A DNA stretch of 64,000 bases from Daucus carota subsp. sativus. Lineage: Eukaryota > Streptophyta > Magnoliopsida > Apiales > Apiaceae. The DNA is taken from positions 37,389,296 to 37,453,295 of the forward strand of contig NC_030386.2 in NCBI RefSeq assembly GCF_001625215.2, written 5' to 3'. Each line of letters begins with the position of its first letter. The stretch's first letter is position 1. The notes below the pieces were generated by a model that saw nothing but the letters and a program-made list of their open reading frames with translations, was not told where the DNA came from and did no database searches. Both the position numbers and the translations under genes were made by a program. Shown here in pieces: positions 46,301-57,238 of the stretch.

Positions 46301-47527
46301 GAGAGAGAGGTAGGGTTGTGGTAATGAGAGAGGGGAGGTTGTGTTTTGATTATCCAAAACCCTACAATCTATAAGGGTATTTATAGGTGCAGAGAGACTT
46401 GTGTGCTACTCTTTCCCATAATCAAATAATCTGAAACAAAATCAGATTAAAACTTTCAAATTACTATATTCCATAAATAATCTGAAACAAAATCAGATTC
46501 TGAAACTTGCTTCTAATATACCCCGAACTAAAAAAAATAGTTTTAATTTTTGATATTTTTCATCCAAAAATTTCAGAAAATTAGAAAAATAGAACGGAGC
46601 GATGTGAGAGTCGCTGCGCGTTGCGGCGGCCTATAAAAAATATATTAATGATTAAAAATTAATATTTGTGGATAAAATAAATTTTATATTATAAGAATCT
46701 TGATGTAATACCAATACTAATATATACAATTGCAAAATTGGACAATGATTCATGGTGAAAAATGAAAATAAATTTCTACACATAATTAACAATTTAAAGC
46801 ACGACGAATCTTAATTTTATTTGTGTTTTTTTTTTGAAAAGAAATCATGTTCTTACGTTGTCACCTTCCTTCAATTTTTTTGGATTGATTGTGCACAAAA
46901 ACATCTAATTTAAATCCGTGAGATAACGGTCTATAACTACCCCTGCTTATAACAACCTTTATTTTTTAATACTGTATGAACAGTCTTCACTTGAAAGTTG
47001 CTTGAACAGAGCAAAAAGATAATTCGTGAATAATATTTTCCTGTGTACAAAGTAAATCATATAAAAATTATGCAACAACTTTTTTTTTTTTAAATATCAT
47101 ATAAACAGCCTTCACTTATCATTACAGAAGAACGGCACCACCGAGTTAGAAATCGAGCAAAAGAACTATCACCAGAGAGAGGTAAGGTTGTAGTAATGAG
47201 AGAGAAGGTTGTGTTTAGATGATCCAAAACTACAACAATCTATATGGGTATTTATAGGTGCATAAATACTTGTGTGCTACTCTTTCCCATAATTAAATAA
47301 TCTGAAACAAAATCAGATTAAATCTTTCAAGCTGTTATATTCCATAAATAATCTGAAACAAAATCAGATTCTGAAACTTGCTTCCAATATATCCGAAACT
47401 AAAAAAGGTAGTTCTAATTTTTGATATTTTTCATCCGAAAATTCCAGAAAATTAGAAAAATGGAACGGAGCGATGTGAGAGGCGACACCTACACGCCCCT
47501 CGCTTCTCCTTTATATAAGTATATTGA
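43345..47527 (-). mobile_element. Head-to-tail array of non-autonomous Helitrons
   Basis: The outer ends are CTAGTTGAGAAACCGCGCG at 43345 (the 3' hairpin end in minus sense) and TTATATAAGTATATTGA ending at 47527, with host A on the left and T on the right. Inside are at least three more 3'-end modules (44539, 45286, about 46614) and several 5'-end modules carrying AGCGATGTGAGAGGCGCCAC. Units are about 43345-44538, 44539-45285, 45286-46613 and 46614-47527. At 45285/45286 one unit's TC end meets the next unit's CTAG end with no base between. No protein-coding frame is present. The family is the same as 18703-19970. Confidence 0.88.
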
Positions 47528-48202
47528 TATTATTATTTCATTTTATTATTTGGCCTTTTTCCTCATAAAACTTTCTTATATAGCTGCATTTTGTGCATGT
47601 TTGGGCACCATAAGAAAATAAGTCCTTGTGTTTTTATAATTTTTTCGGATATAAATATCAAAGTGTTTCATATTCATTTTTTGAAAAAAAAATAAAAATT
47701 TATTCTAAAAAAAGGTAAAATTTTATATAATTTTTTTCAGAAATAAACCTTTATTTCTAAAAAGTAAGAATAATGAAACAACTCCTTAGTATGTGCTTCT
47801 GTTTTCAAATATTATTGTTTGGTTATTTATTGACTTAACTTTTTAATTAGAAGATAATTTCTATTTTTCAAATATTAAAATGGTTTTAGTCAGAAAATTA
47901 TTTTTTACATTTATCAGTCTAATTATATTAATTTTAGTTTGGTTGAAGGCACTTTTCATTGTAGTTTAAGAAATGTATTGTATTTAATTCCATCTTAAAA
48001 TGCACATTCGTGAATGGAACACCGGCAAAACGCCATTTTCACAAAATATCTATCTGGCTGGGTACTGAGCCAGTTTTTGCCGGACTACAAATATTTGTAA
48101 GTTTCACACTGTATGGGGAGAAGGGGCAGGTGGTTTCAACTTGTTCATTTTCTGAACTTACATGTATAAACCAAAATCTTTGATATCATGCATTCCTCAT
48201 AT
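47528..48202. other. Intergenic, nothing recognised
   Basis: AT-rich DNA between the Helitron array and the Mutator-type element. No gene supported. Confidence 0.45.
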
Positions 48203-48211
48203 TAATGTCAA

Positions 48212-49186
48212 GGGAAAATAGATTTTTTTGCCACCCAACTTATTGTTTATTTAGAAATTTGCCACCGAACTATAATTTTTTTTCCTTTTTGTCACTAATG
48301 TTAGGTTCAGATTTTTTTTTTGTCACTGACGTTAGGTTCGGATTTGATTATTAACATTATATTATTCTTTTTAGCATTATGGAAACATAATGGTGGTCCG
48401 CAATATTATGGTTATATGATGTGTGTCTATATCTTTATACGTAGTACTCCATATGTGCCCCAGGTAAATTGACATGTATTTTAAAACTTCTAAAAGATTT
48501 AGTTTCATAAATTATTTTAATTTTTTTCATGAATATAAATTAACATTTGAATTTTTATACACAAAAATGAAAATCTCAAAATTAAATTATGAAAATATGT
48601 TTTATAAGAAGTAGGAATCTTAAAATACGTGCCAAGCAGTGGAAAGAACTATAAAAAATAGGAGGACGGAGGGAGTAATAATAACATAACTGAGCGGTAA
48701 AATCGGGAATAATTGTATATTGTCTACTTTTTTTTATAATATTCGTCCCTATTTTTGTACAATAGTATAAATAATTGTAGATGACATCTAACCTTGATTT
48801 TTATGAAACTATATATAATATACACAATAGACAATCATAACTTTTATTTAGAAAAAAAATTTAAAAAAAATACGAAACTAAATCTTTTAGAAGTCTTAAA
48901 ATACATGTCAAACTCCCATTCTCCAAGGTGAACTATCTACGGGACATATGAAGTATTATATACATGGATAAAGACACATATCAGATCTTCATAATATCTT
49001 GCAGACTATCACTATATTTTAATAATACTAAAAAATAACATAATGTTAATAATTAAATCCGAACCAAAGTTTAGTGACTAAAAAAAATCCGAACCTAACA
49101 TTAGTGACAAAAAAGAAAAAAATTATAGTTCGGTGGCGAATTTCTAAACAAACAATAAGTTGGGTGGCGAAAAAATCTATTTTCCC
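48212..49186. mobile_element. Non-autonomous Mutator-like element with long inverted ends
   Basis: Inverted repeats of roughly 130 bp start GGGAAAATAGATTTTTTTGC and contain GCCACCCAACTTATTGTTTA. A perfect 9-bp target duplication TAATGTCAA flanks it at 48203-48211 and 49187-49195, the length typical of Mutator transposition. It is 975 bp with no transposase. The middle holds further inserted MITE sequence. Confidence 0.88.
48447..48953. mobile_element. Nested Stowaway-like MITE sequence inside the Mutator-like element
   Basis: The left part reads CTCCATATGTGCCCC and the right part ends GGGACATATGAAG, inverted to each other, with TA on both sides. Inner arms around TTTTAAAACTTCTAAAAGAT are also inverted (48480-48505 and 48875-48905). 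A further end-like GACGGAGGGAGTA at 48664-48676 suggests two copies in opposite orientation rather than one. Exact boundaries are uncertain. Confidence 0.5.
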
Positions 49187-49392
49187 TAATGTCAATATAT
49201 TCTACCCATACAATTCTATTGGTCGGCCAAGATTACAAGATTAAATACAAATGTAAAACTTTATGATACTCTTGTGACTGATCTCAAGTCTTTTAGAAAA
49301 CAAAGCTATAAAATGTGCTATATAACCTGTCTGATACAAAACACAGAGGTAAGAAACTGTACGGGCTAGTTGTTTCTATAAACATTCAAGTA

Positions 49393-52300
49393 TCAAATGT
49401 CAGTGACACGAGCACTGTCTGCTTCCATCAGACCATTGCGAATCTGATCGCTGATGTCCCTGACATGACCTGGACCATGGGGTAGAAAAACAGTGGTATT
49501 CTTTGACGAATTTCCGAGGTCTTTGATTGTGTCAAAGTACTGAGTGATCATAATAAGATCCATGACCTCTTTAGCAGAGGTTCCTTCAATTTTGTGAGAA
49601 AAATTCAATATGTTTTCTCTCAACCCATCTGTTATAGCCTGTCTCTGTCTTGCAACCCCGACACCACCTAGGTATTTAGACTCTGCGTCTGCTTCCGCCC
49701 TTTTAACTTGGAGCACTTTCTCCGCCTCGCCCTTGTAAACACTGGCAAGCTGCATCCTTTGAGCTACAGATTAATAGTGCAAGTGTTAGATCATAGATCT
49801 AGTTAGATGAGTAAATGACAACAAAGAGTATTAACAGCACATACAAGTCTTTATCACTTATGCCATAAATATCAGTTATAAGTGCTATGATGGCACAAGG
49901 AAAGAAGACAAGTATTTAATGTTACAAAATATTAAAGAATTTCATAATAGCATTCAGTACAACAACTTAAAGAGTTACATTTTGAGGATTACACAGGGTC
50001 ATTGTGAGAAGTTGAAAGATCTATATTCTCTTCTTGATTTATGCAAGGCTACGCTTGGGAAATCCATTTGGAATACACATGATGAATATATAAGGGTTCA
50101 AAAAGTTTGAGTAAATGAGCAATGGGATATAGCAGACTAAACATAATCATTACCTGCATTAATCTCATTCATTGCTCTACGCACAGAGGGATCAGGAATG
50201 ATATCAACCATCAGTATGTGCTCTATATTGTACCCATACTCTCCCATGACCTGATATATGAAATTATCGCTCTTGTGTTAGGGCTTCACAGTTTGGATAA
50301 ATAATGTCCAGCTGACGAAACTAAAAACAGTAGGAAGCCAAAGCAAAGAACGTATACTATAACATGGATGCTAAGGAAATCGGGTCTGTTGGTGCCTTGG
50401 AGAAGTGGCTCAATATTTATATCCGCGAGGAAAAACTTCTGATATATGAAGTCACGAATTAGTGGTCCAAAATCGTGTGCGCGCCGAGTGATCTTATAAG
50501 GAGTAAGTTGCCTTAGTACTTCAAGTCTAATTATGCATTAATAGTTTTTCTTGCTAACAAATAGAACTGTTTGTCATATTTGTTTAAGTGGAACAAATAC
50601 AATGCAAAGAAAAAGAGCAAGACTGTTATAAGCTCCAGGTCTACATGCAATCTACAAACCATGTATGTCATAAAAAGGAGAATTTGAATTCTATAACGTT
50701 AAACAGCACATAACTTCTCTAAAAATCAATAATGTGAAGTACCTTCTCAAGTTCCTCCAAGACAGCTTTAGCAACATCGCCCTTCTGCTCAAAAAGCTCA
50801 TCCAATGTCATTCTCGGAACTTGAGCTCGTACCACTAGAAGACAAAAGTTACCAGATACAGATAAGAAACACTTGTAATATAAAAATATCCCCATTGAAA
50901 CTAGTTTTTTAACCCGAAGATTCCACTTAAGTTAATCAAAAAAACATAGATTTGTCAAGTTTGATAACAAAGCTTTATTGTTATGTCATCTATTCTCAAG
51001 AAAAAACTATACACGATGGTTCTGTTACAAGGCACATAGACAGAAACACACACACATGTGAAGAAATATCATATATTCGAAGGTTGCTATAGTAAGAAGA
51101 GACTGCCACACGAAACTTACCATCAAAAACATAAGCTTGGATCTGCTCCTTGGGATTTTGCAGCTCGTAGAAAGCATCATCAGCATTTTCCTTTATAACC
51201 CGATATTGAATCGAGCAAACCATTTGCACAAACACATTGTCCTACAAAACAGAACATTCATCTGTTCATATAAATATAAATGATGAAAATGGAACCTAAG
51301 GCATAAGACCACCTTTTTCATCCTATAAAGAGCTTCAGTGAAAGCTGAGAGATGAAAAAAAGAAGTTTCTCAACAAAGTTATGTATCCCTAAGTAAAAAT
51401 ATACATCATTTGCCAAGTATGTGGGAGCTTGGTCCTCCAGCACTAGCTAAGAATGAAATCAAAGGTTTTGAGTTTGATATTCCTGAGAAACGACTTTGTT
51501 GGGAGGAGTTACCAATCCCAATAAACAAGGTCGAAAAGCCAAATGAAAACAAGCCACAAGTAACGGAATTTCAGGGGATCAATCTCACCCTGTGTGATGA
51601 AGACACCTCAGAAGAAATCATAAAAAAGGTGATATATACAGAGATATATTGGTCAGTATAGATTAAGAAGTCGTAATGCACCTAAACCACAATATAAGAC
51701 TATACTAAGAGTACCGGTTTCACCCAACATAGAAACAGACAGATATGTTCATCCAAGTCATCTGTTCAATAATACATGTAGTTTCACCCAACATTAGGCA
51801 TTTAATGAATCAGATAATAATGAGAGTTTATCGGTTGGTTACATCAATTTACTTTGCTTTTAAACCAAGTAGTTGCACTAATTAACCAACCTTTTCAATA
51901 ATACTTTAAGGCGGCATCCATTACTTGTACACTTACACTATAATACCTACAAAAGCATATATTCAATAACGTTCACTAAATCTAAGTGGATATACTCATA
52001 CACTTCCATAACATAGTATGGCAGAACCAAGGGCTGCCTGTGATCTTATCTACTACAAACCCTAATAAAATCAATCATCATCATAAATTACAATTAAAGA
52101 ACAACAATCAAATCATAACTTAACAAATACAAAACAGTAGCATAGACACGAGAATTCAATTCACACAAAATCATCAATCCTCCAATCAATTACATACAAG
52201 CAGTAATTAAACATATACTTACAAACAGGGATGAATTACAAGAAATCAAGAATACCTTGGTTTTGGTCTCGATTTTGACATCGAGCGAGTTGATTCTGGT

Positions 52301-52450
52301 GGAGAGGATGCCGGCGATGCACTCTCCGGCGAAAGGATTGAAGAAACTGAAACCAGGCTGAGCCAGTTTCTCGAAGCGTCCCCACTTCTCTACTATGCCT
52401 ACGTTGGATTGGCCTATGCAACCGCAGAATAAACAGAAAGCATTCCCCAT
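49393..52450 (-). CDS. HIR4: Hypersensitive-induced reaction (HIR) protein, HIR4 type
   Basis: Five exons on the minus strand: 52450-52256, 51241-51121, 50834-50743, 50250-50154, 49763-49393 (291 residues). It starts [11 protein letters not shown], giving Gly2 for N-myristoylation and nearby Cys for palmitoylation. The SPFH/prohibitin domain follows ([54 protein letters not shown]) and ends in a helical region with [18 protein letters not shown] and [15 protein letters not shown] proteins oligomerise in plasma-membrane microdomains and take part in hypersensitive cell death and immune receptor complexes. The sequence resembles Arabidopsis HIR4 (At5g51570) best from memory. Its first intron is about 1 kb and contains an unexplained ORF. 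A Helitron abuts its promoter. Confidence 0.94.
51410..51661 (+). other. Unidentified ORF on the opposite strand of HIR intron 1
   Basis: The frame codes for 83 residues, [19 protein letters not shown] followed by [20 protein letters not shown] and an acidic end. Its composition (Pro, Trp, Glu and Lys rich, few Phe/Asn/Ile runs) looks more like real protein than the AT-rich chance ORFs around it. I do not recognise the family. It may be a captured exon, since a donor-like AAAAAAG|GTGATA lies near 51628. It has no visible promoter. Confidence 0.35.
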
Positions 52451-52540
52451 CTCTCTCTCTGCTCTCGATTATGTTTCTAATTTTCTATACCGAAGAAAGA
52501 CTCTTTACGCGTTTATACTTTTAGCGAGGGCGATCCTGTT

Positions 52541-52547
52541 TATATAT
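52541..52547 (-). promoter_or_regulatory. Probable TATA box of the HIR gene
   Basis: On the minus strand ATATATAAAC lies about 93 bp before the HIR start codon, the only such motif in the 101 bp left between the gene and the Helitron. Its upstream side is 4-5 bp from the Helitron end. Confidence 0.5.
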
Positions 52548-52551
52548 GAAA

Positions 52552-54646
52552 CTAGCGTGGAACCCGTGCAAGGCACGGGCCAACATCTATAATATATATT
52601 ATTTATTTTAAATAATAATTTTGTTAGTAATTGTGTTTTTATTAAATTTTTAAGTATATTTTTATTTTGAAACCAACTAATAATACCAACAATATCTAAT
52701 TCAATATAGTAAATATATTTTTATTTACTCATACTAACATGAAATAATTTGTACATGAGATATTTCTACAGTGAAGTCTGGTGGCCTATTCAATCCAATT
52801 ATAATGACATAGGTAGAATTTTTAGACGCAAATTATATATTTCAATTTATAAAATAAGTAAATAGTTGAAATTGATTTAATATGTTAACAATTTACGGTC
52901 ACCTTTAGTGATACGATCGAATTCAAGCACATGAACATATAATAGTTTAATTATACGAGTCGATCAAAGTTCAAATACAACTATTGTGATCTCTCTTTGT
53001 CTCTTTCTCACCTTTTTCTCAGATCTTCTTATAACCGGTCTACACATATTTATATGTTGATCACTACTATGATCATCAGCTGGTCGAACAATCATTTGCT
53101 ACCCTATTACTATCTTATCATGAAAGTTTATCAATATTTAATAAGGTGATCTATATTTATAAAATCATATGTGATTATTTTATTTAATAGTCAATCGTCT
53201 AAAGCTCGACTGATGTGAGTTGTGATTCGGTTGAGTACCTGCACTCGAACTCTTTTCCAAACTAATTTTATATTGTTTGGATGATAACTCAATTTTGAGT
53301 GCCACTCGAGTAAAACTCGATTTTTATTTGTGTTTTATAATATAATTATGTTTTATTAAACTTCTAAGTATAATTTTTTTTAAACCAACTAATAACATCA
53401 ATAATATCTAACTCAGGATAGTACATATATTTTTATTTACTCAGACTAACACGATATAATTTGTATATGAAAGATTTTACAAACAGTGAAATCTAGTGGG
53501 TTATTCAATCCAATTATAATAACACATGTCGAATTTTTAGACGCAAATTATATATTTTAATCTATAATACATATAAATAGTTGAAATTGATTTAATATGT
53601 TCACAAGTTACGATCGCCCGTAGTGATATGACCGAATTCAAATACATGCGCATATAAAAGTTTAACTATACGAGTCGATCGAAGTTCAGATACACATAAT
53701 AGTTGATGTCTCCGTTTCTCTCCTCGTCTCTCTCATCTTCTTATAACCAGTCTACACATATTTATATGTTGAACATCATCAGTCGGTCGAACGATCATTT
53801 GCTACCCTATTACCATCTTATCATGAAAGTTTATCAATATTAAACAAGCTGATTTATTTTTTTATAAAACTATATGTGATTATTTTATGTAATAGTGAGT
53901 TGTCTAAAACTCGATTGATTTGAGTTGTAATTCGGTTGAGTAGCTGCACTCGAACTCTTTTCCAAGCTAATTTTATATTGTCCGGATGATAACTCAATTT
54001 TAAGTGTCACTCGAATAAAACTCGATACAAGCTTGTGCCCACTTGAATTAGACGTTAAGAAATTTAATAAATGGAAAAAGGTTTAAAACTTAAAAGATTG
54101 AATATAATGACATAATTATTCAAGACTCGTGAAATTGGATATAGTATTATAATATATAATATAATTTATCGTATAATATACACATGTTAATAATTTAATC
54201 TCCAAAATTAATTTATATATAAATCCATTTTTTCCCAGTACTTCAATATTTACCCTGAGCACTCATTAGTCGATATAATCACCGAGTCAAATCATAATTT
54301 GGTTTTTAAACAGTGGCTACCGAATTTTAATTAAGTTGTCACTTGAGTCCATTATATGTAAATATTTTTTGTTTTTTAATTAAATGAGAATTACAAGATC
54401 TTAATTTAAATTTATAATTAAAATTATCTGATTAAATGTTCCAAAATCAGTTCAGATAAATATTTTTTTGTAAATTAACTAACTATTACTAGCATTTAAT
54501 ATTTTTTGTGTGAATATATTAGTTCAAAAACTTTTGTAAAGGAGGGGTCCTTGTAATTATAGGTTAAGTAGGGGTATAATGGACATTTCACGCCTAATTC
54601 TTTTGCTCTTTTTGCCCTTGGTTGCAATTTAATATATAGAAGTAGA
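52552..54646 (-). mobile_element. Non-autonomous Helitron upstream of the HIR gene
   Basis: In minus sense it starts TCTACTTCTATATATTAAAT and ends with the hairpin CCCGTGC-CTT-GCACGGG followed by TTCCACGCTAG. Host A (minus sense) precedes and T follows, the Helitron target. It is 2095 bp with no coding frame. This is a different family from 18703 and 43345: the hairpin and both ends differ. It contains an internal duplication of about 712 bp. Confidence 0.88.
52632..54040. repeat. Diverged 712-bp tandem duplication inside the Helitron
   Basis: Landmarks recur with a 712-base period: AACCAACTAATAA at 52671 and 53383, CAATCCAATTATAA, and TCTACACATATTTATATGTTGA. The two units carry many substitutions and small indels, so this duplication is older than the one at 4242. 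Confidence 0.85.
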
Positions 54647-57238
54647 TATTTGTCGACGAGGTACTCTTTACTTGGCCAGTAAGAATCTAACGAAGGACCT
54701 GATGAGTGATGCCGTGTATCTGTTAAAAATGGTTAATTAAATTATCACCTAAAATGTACAGTAGTATAAAATTTATTAAATTCGTAATATATCTTATTTT
54801 AATAATATTTAATTAAATCATTAGACTATATTCTTAAAATGATATATTATCATTTTATATGATGGGACTTTTATATGACTTTTCAACAGAGGAAAAGATA
54901 AGGATGGTGTTTTTGATTACAACTTCTATTTTTTAATTTAGTTGATATGTTCTTTCTATTTGAATCAAATATGTAGTAAAATTTTTATATTTATAAATAT
55001 TATCTTTATAAATAAATTATTTAAATTATTATTCATAAATTTAAATTATCGAACCGTTCACCGACTTATGATTCATATTATCCGAATATTGCAATAACTT
55101 ATGAGTCGGATCTATGTATACGATCTACTTTCTACTTTAATCGATAAAAATATTGCTAATATACTTTAAATAAATTCTTAATTATAAATTTAAAAAAAAT
55201 GTGAAAAACTAAGACTGCAATGGGTTCCTATTGACTTTTAAATCTAAGAGCTTTCTATCTTCTCTCTTTTAAAAAACATGTGCGTCCTCTTAATTTAGTA
55301 TCATCAAATATAATACTCACTTCCTTCTATTTGTATTCACTTCTTAATGTTCTCTCCAAAGACTTTCTAATGAGTTCCTAATAAATATAAATAAATAAAA
55401 TATCATTAATTATGATATTCATTTCTCCATGTTCTCTCCACATACTTTGTCTTAAATTCGTATTAAATATAAACAAAGTGCAACTATAAAGAACTCTAAG
55501 TTGTGAACATATTCAACGAATTATCTTGTCATGAGCCATATAGAAAGTATTATATTATTTTTTAAGTAATTTTGTTTTAAGTAGGAGCATCTTTATTATG
55601 CTTTTTAAACAAACTTTTAATTATAAATTTAAAAAATTATGAAAAATTAGTGCTCTAACGGTTTGACGATTTAAAAATTCAAGAAACCTCCTCATTTTTA
55701 ATAAACATTTAAGTGCTTTTAACTTTATTATCAATAAATATAATATTTACTTCTTTCCAATTCTATTCACTTTTCTCAGCTTGCTCAAATGATAATAAAA
55801 TATAAAAAGCAGAAGTGAAATTTATATGATATTTAATATATCAATTTATTAAAAATCGCATATCATATTAATTTAAAAAAAAAACAATTAAGAGGAGTAT
55901 CGGAGATGCTTTGGTTTCTTTTAAACGCGCCAAGATCTTAACCCGGATCGATACGCGGAGCTGGGTCCGGGCTCGGGCTTTGCCAAGGACTCAAGGAGTG
56001 TGTTAGCCGTTACCCCCTGAATAAAATAAAACAAAGGGTAAGAGAGTAAGTTGCAAGCAAAAATTACAGATCTGACTTGAAACTGCAACAGAGAGAGGGC
56101 TTTATAGCAGGCAGTAGCAGCAGATCCAAAGCTCCCAACAGATCACCGCGACTATCATCGGTTCGACTCCCCCGCCTCTTCATATATTTTCGTCTGTTTG
56201 ATTTCGATTTTAGCCTCTAATTTCGCTACAATTCTCTATCTGATTCTATTAATCGAATTAATCGCAATTGCATTTAACACTAGCAGCATTGCTCTCTGAT
56301 ATTGTGTTTTGAATATCAATATATGTGTGTATGTTTCGCTTGATGAACTGAAAATGCGATTAGTAGGAGTGAGTTTCGATTAATTAATCATGAGAAGTGA
56401 TTTTGTTTTCTCTCGTTTCTCTGTATTAGAGTAGGTTGTGGATAATAGAAACATAACTAGTAGTTTTAGTTTTGGCTGTTATCGATGAATTGAATATGTG
56501 CTATCTACTCGTTACAGATCACTTGAAAAATCTAGTACAGTTTCGGATGATTCATTCGGCAAGTGATGTGAAGGTTTACAGGTGAATATTAAAATGTAGA
56601 TTTTTTACAATATCATTTATCAATGAACCTTGTCCTCATTTGCTGCGTTTCTAGCCTTGACTTATTTGGACCCCTTATCTTGACAACTGCTCACATGCAT
56701 AATTTTTGTATATTTGCCAAAGCACTTTCAATCATAATAAATCTTGACAAGAAAATAATAGCTATAGTAAATGAACTGAGGCCCAAGTCACTGAAGGAGT
56801 GAAGGATAAATTTCTTTGGCTGAGCTACAGTCTACTTTAAACAGGTTGTCGTAACTAGGGATCAAGCTCTAGCGTTTACATTTGTTAATTGTAGTTGATA
56901 TGAGCTGAGCAATCAGACGATCACTCATACTGAAACCTGTTCTTTCCATGACCCCTCTTAATTGATTAATTAATGATCGCTCAAAGCATGCTAGTCAACC
57001 AACTCTCCCAAAATAATCCGGTGTTAGAAAAAATACTAAATAAAAATTAAGACATCTCTCTACAGTCTACAGTCATGACTGGTAGAGTTGTTCCAGCTTA
57101 TAATAGGTCAACTTTTTAATCACGGTTGTTTATACTATTTTCTTATATGTTCAAAGAATATTAATTTTTCCCCATCATACTTTTGATTTCAGGATTCAGT
57201 TATAGGGTCGATAACCCAGTAGTTACTTGTTCACATCT
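54647..57238. other. Intergenic DNA and EXS 5' region
   Basis: 54647-55900 is AT-rich; two related segments near 55185-55330 and 55610-55760 look like copies of one small repeat. From about 55925 the composition changes, and a CT/GA-rich leader at 56085-56185 probably includes the EXS transcription start. A 5' UTR intron seems likely, because an acceptor TGATTTCAG lies at 57184-57192, about 46 bases before the start codon. Confidence 0.45.

Noticed and set aside
43345-47527. Repeated modules read as a CRISPR array or satellite
   Set aside because: Spacing is irregular, the modules are Helitron 5' and 3' ends, and the DNA is plant nuclear.
56155-56175. B-box-like GGTTCGACTCCC suggesting a tRNA gene
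   Set aside because: No matching A box or cloverleaf upstream; it lies in the EXS 5' region and may simply be at a splice site.
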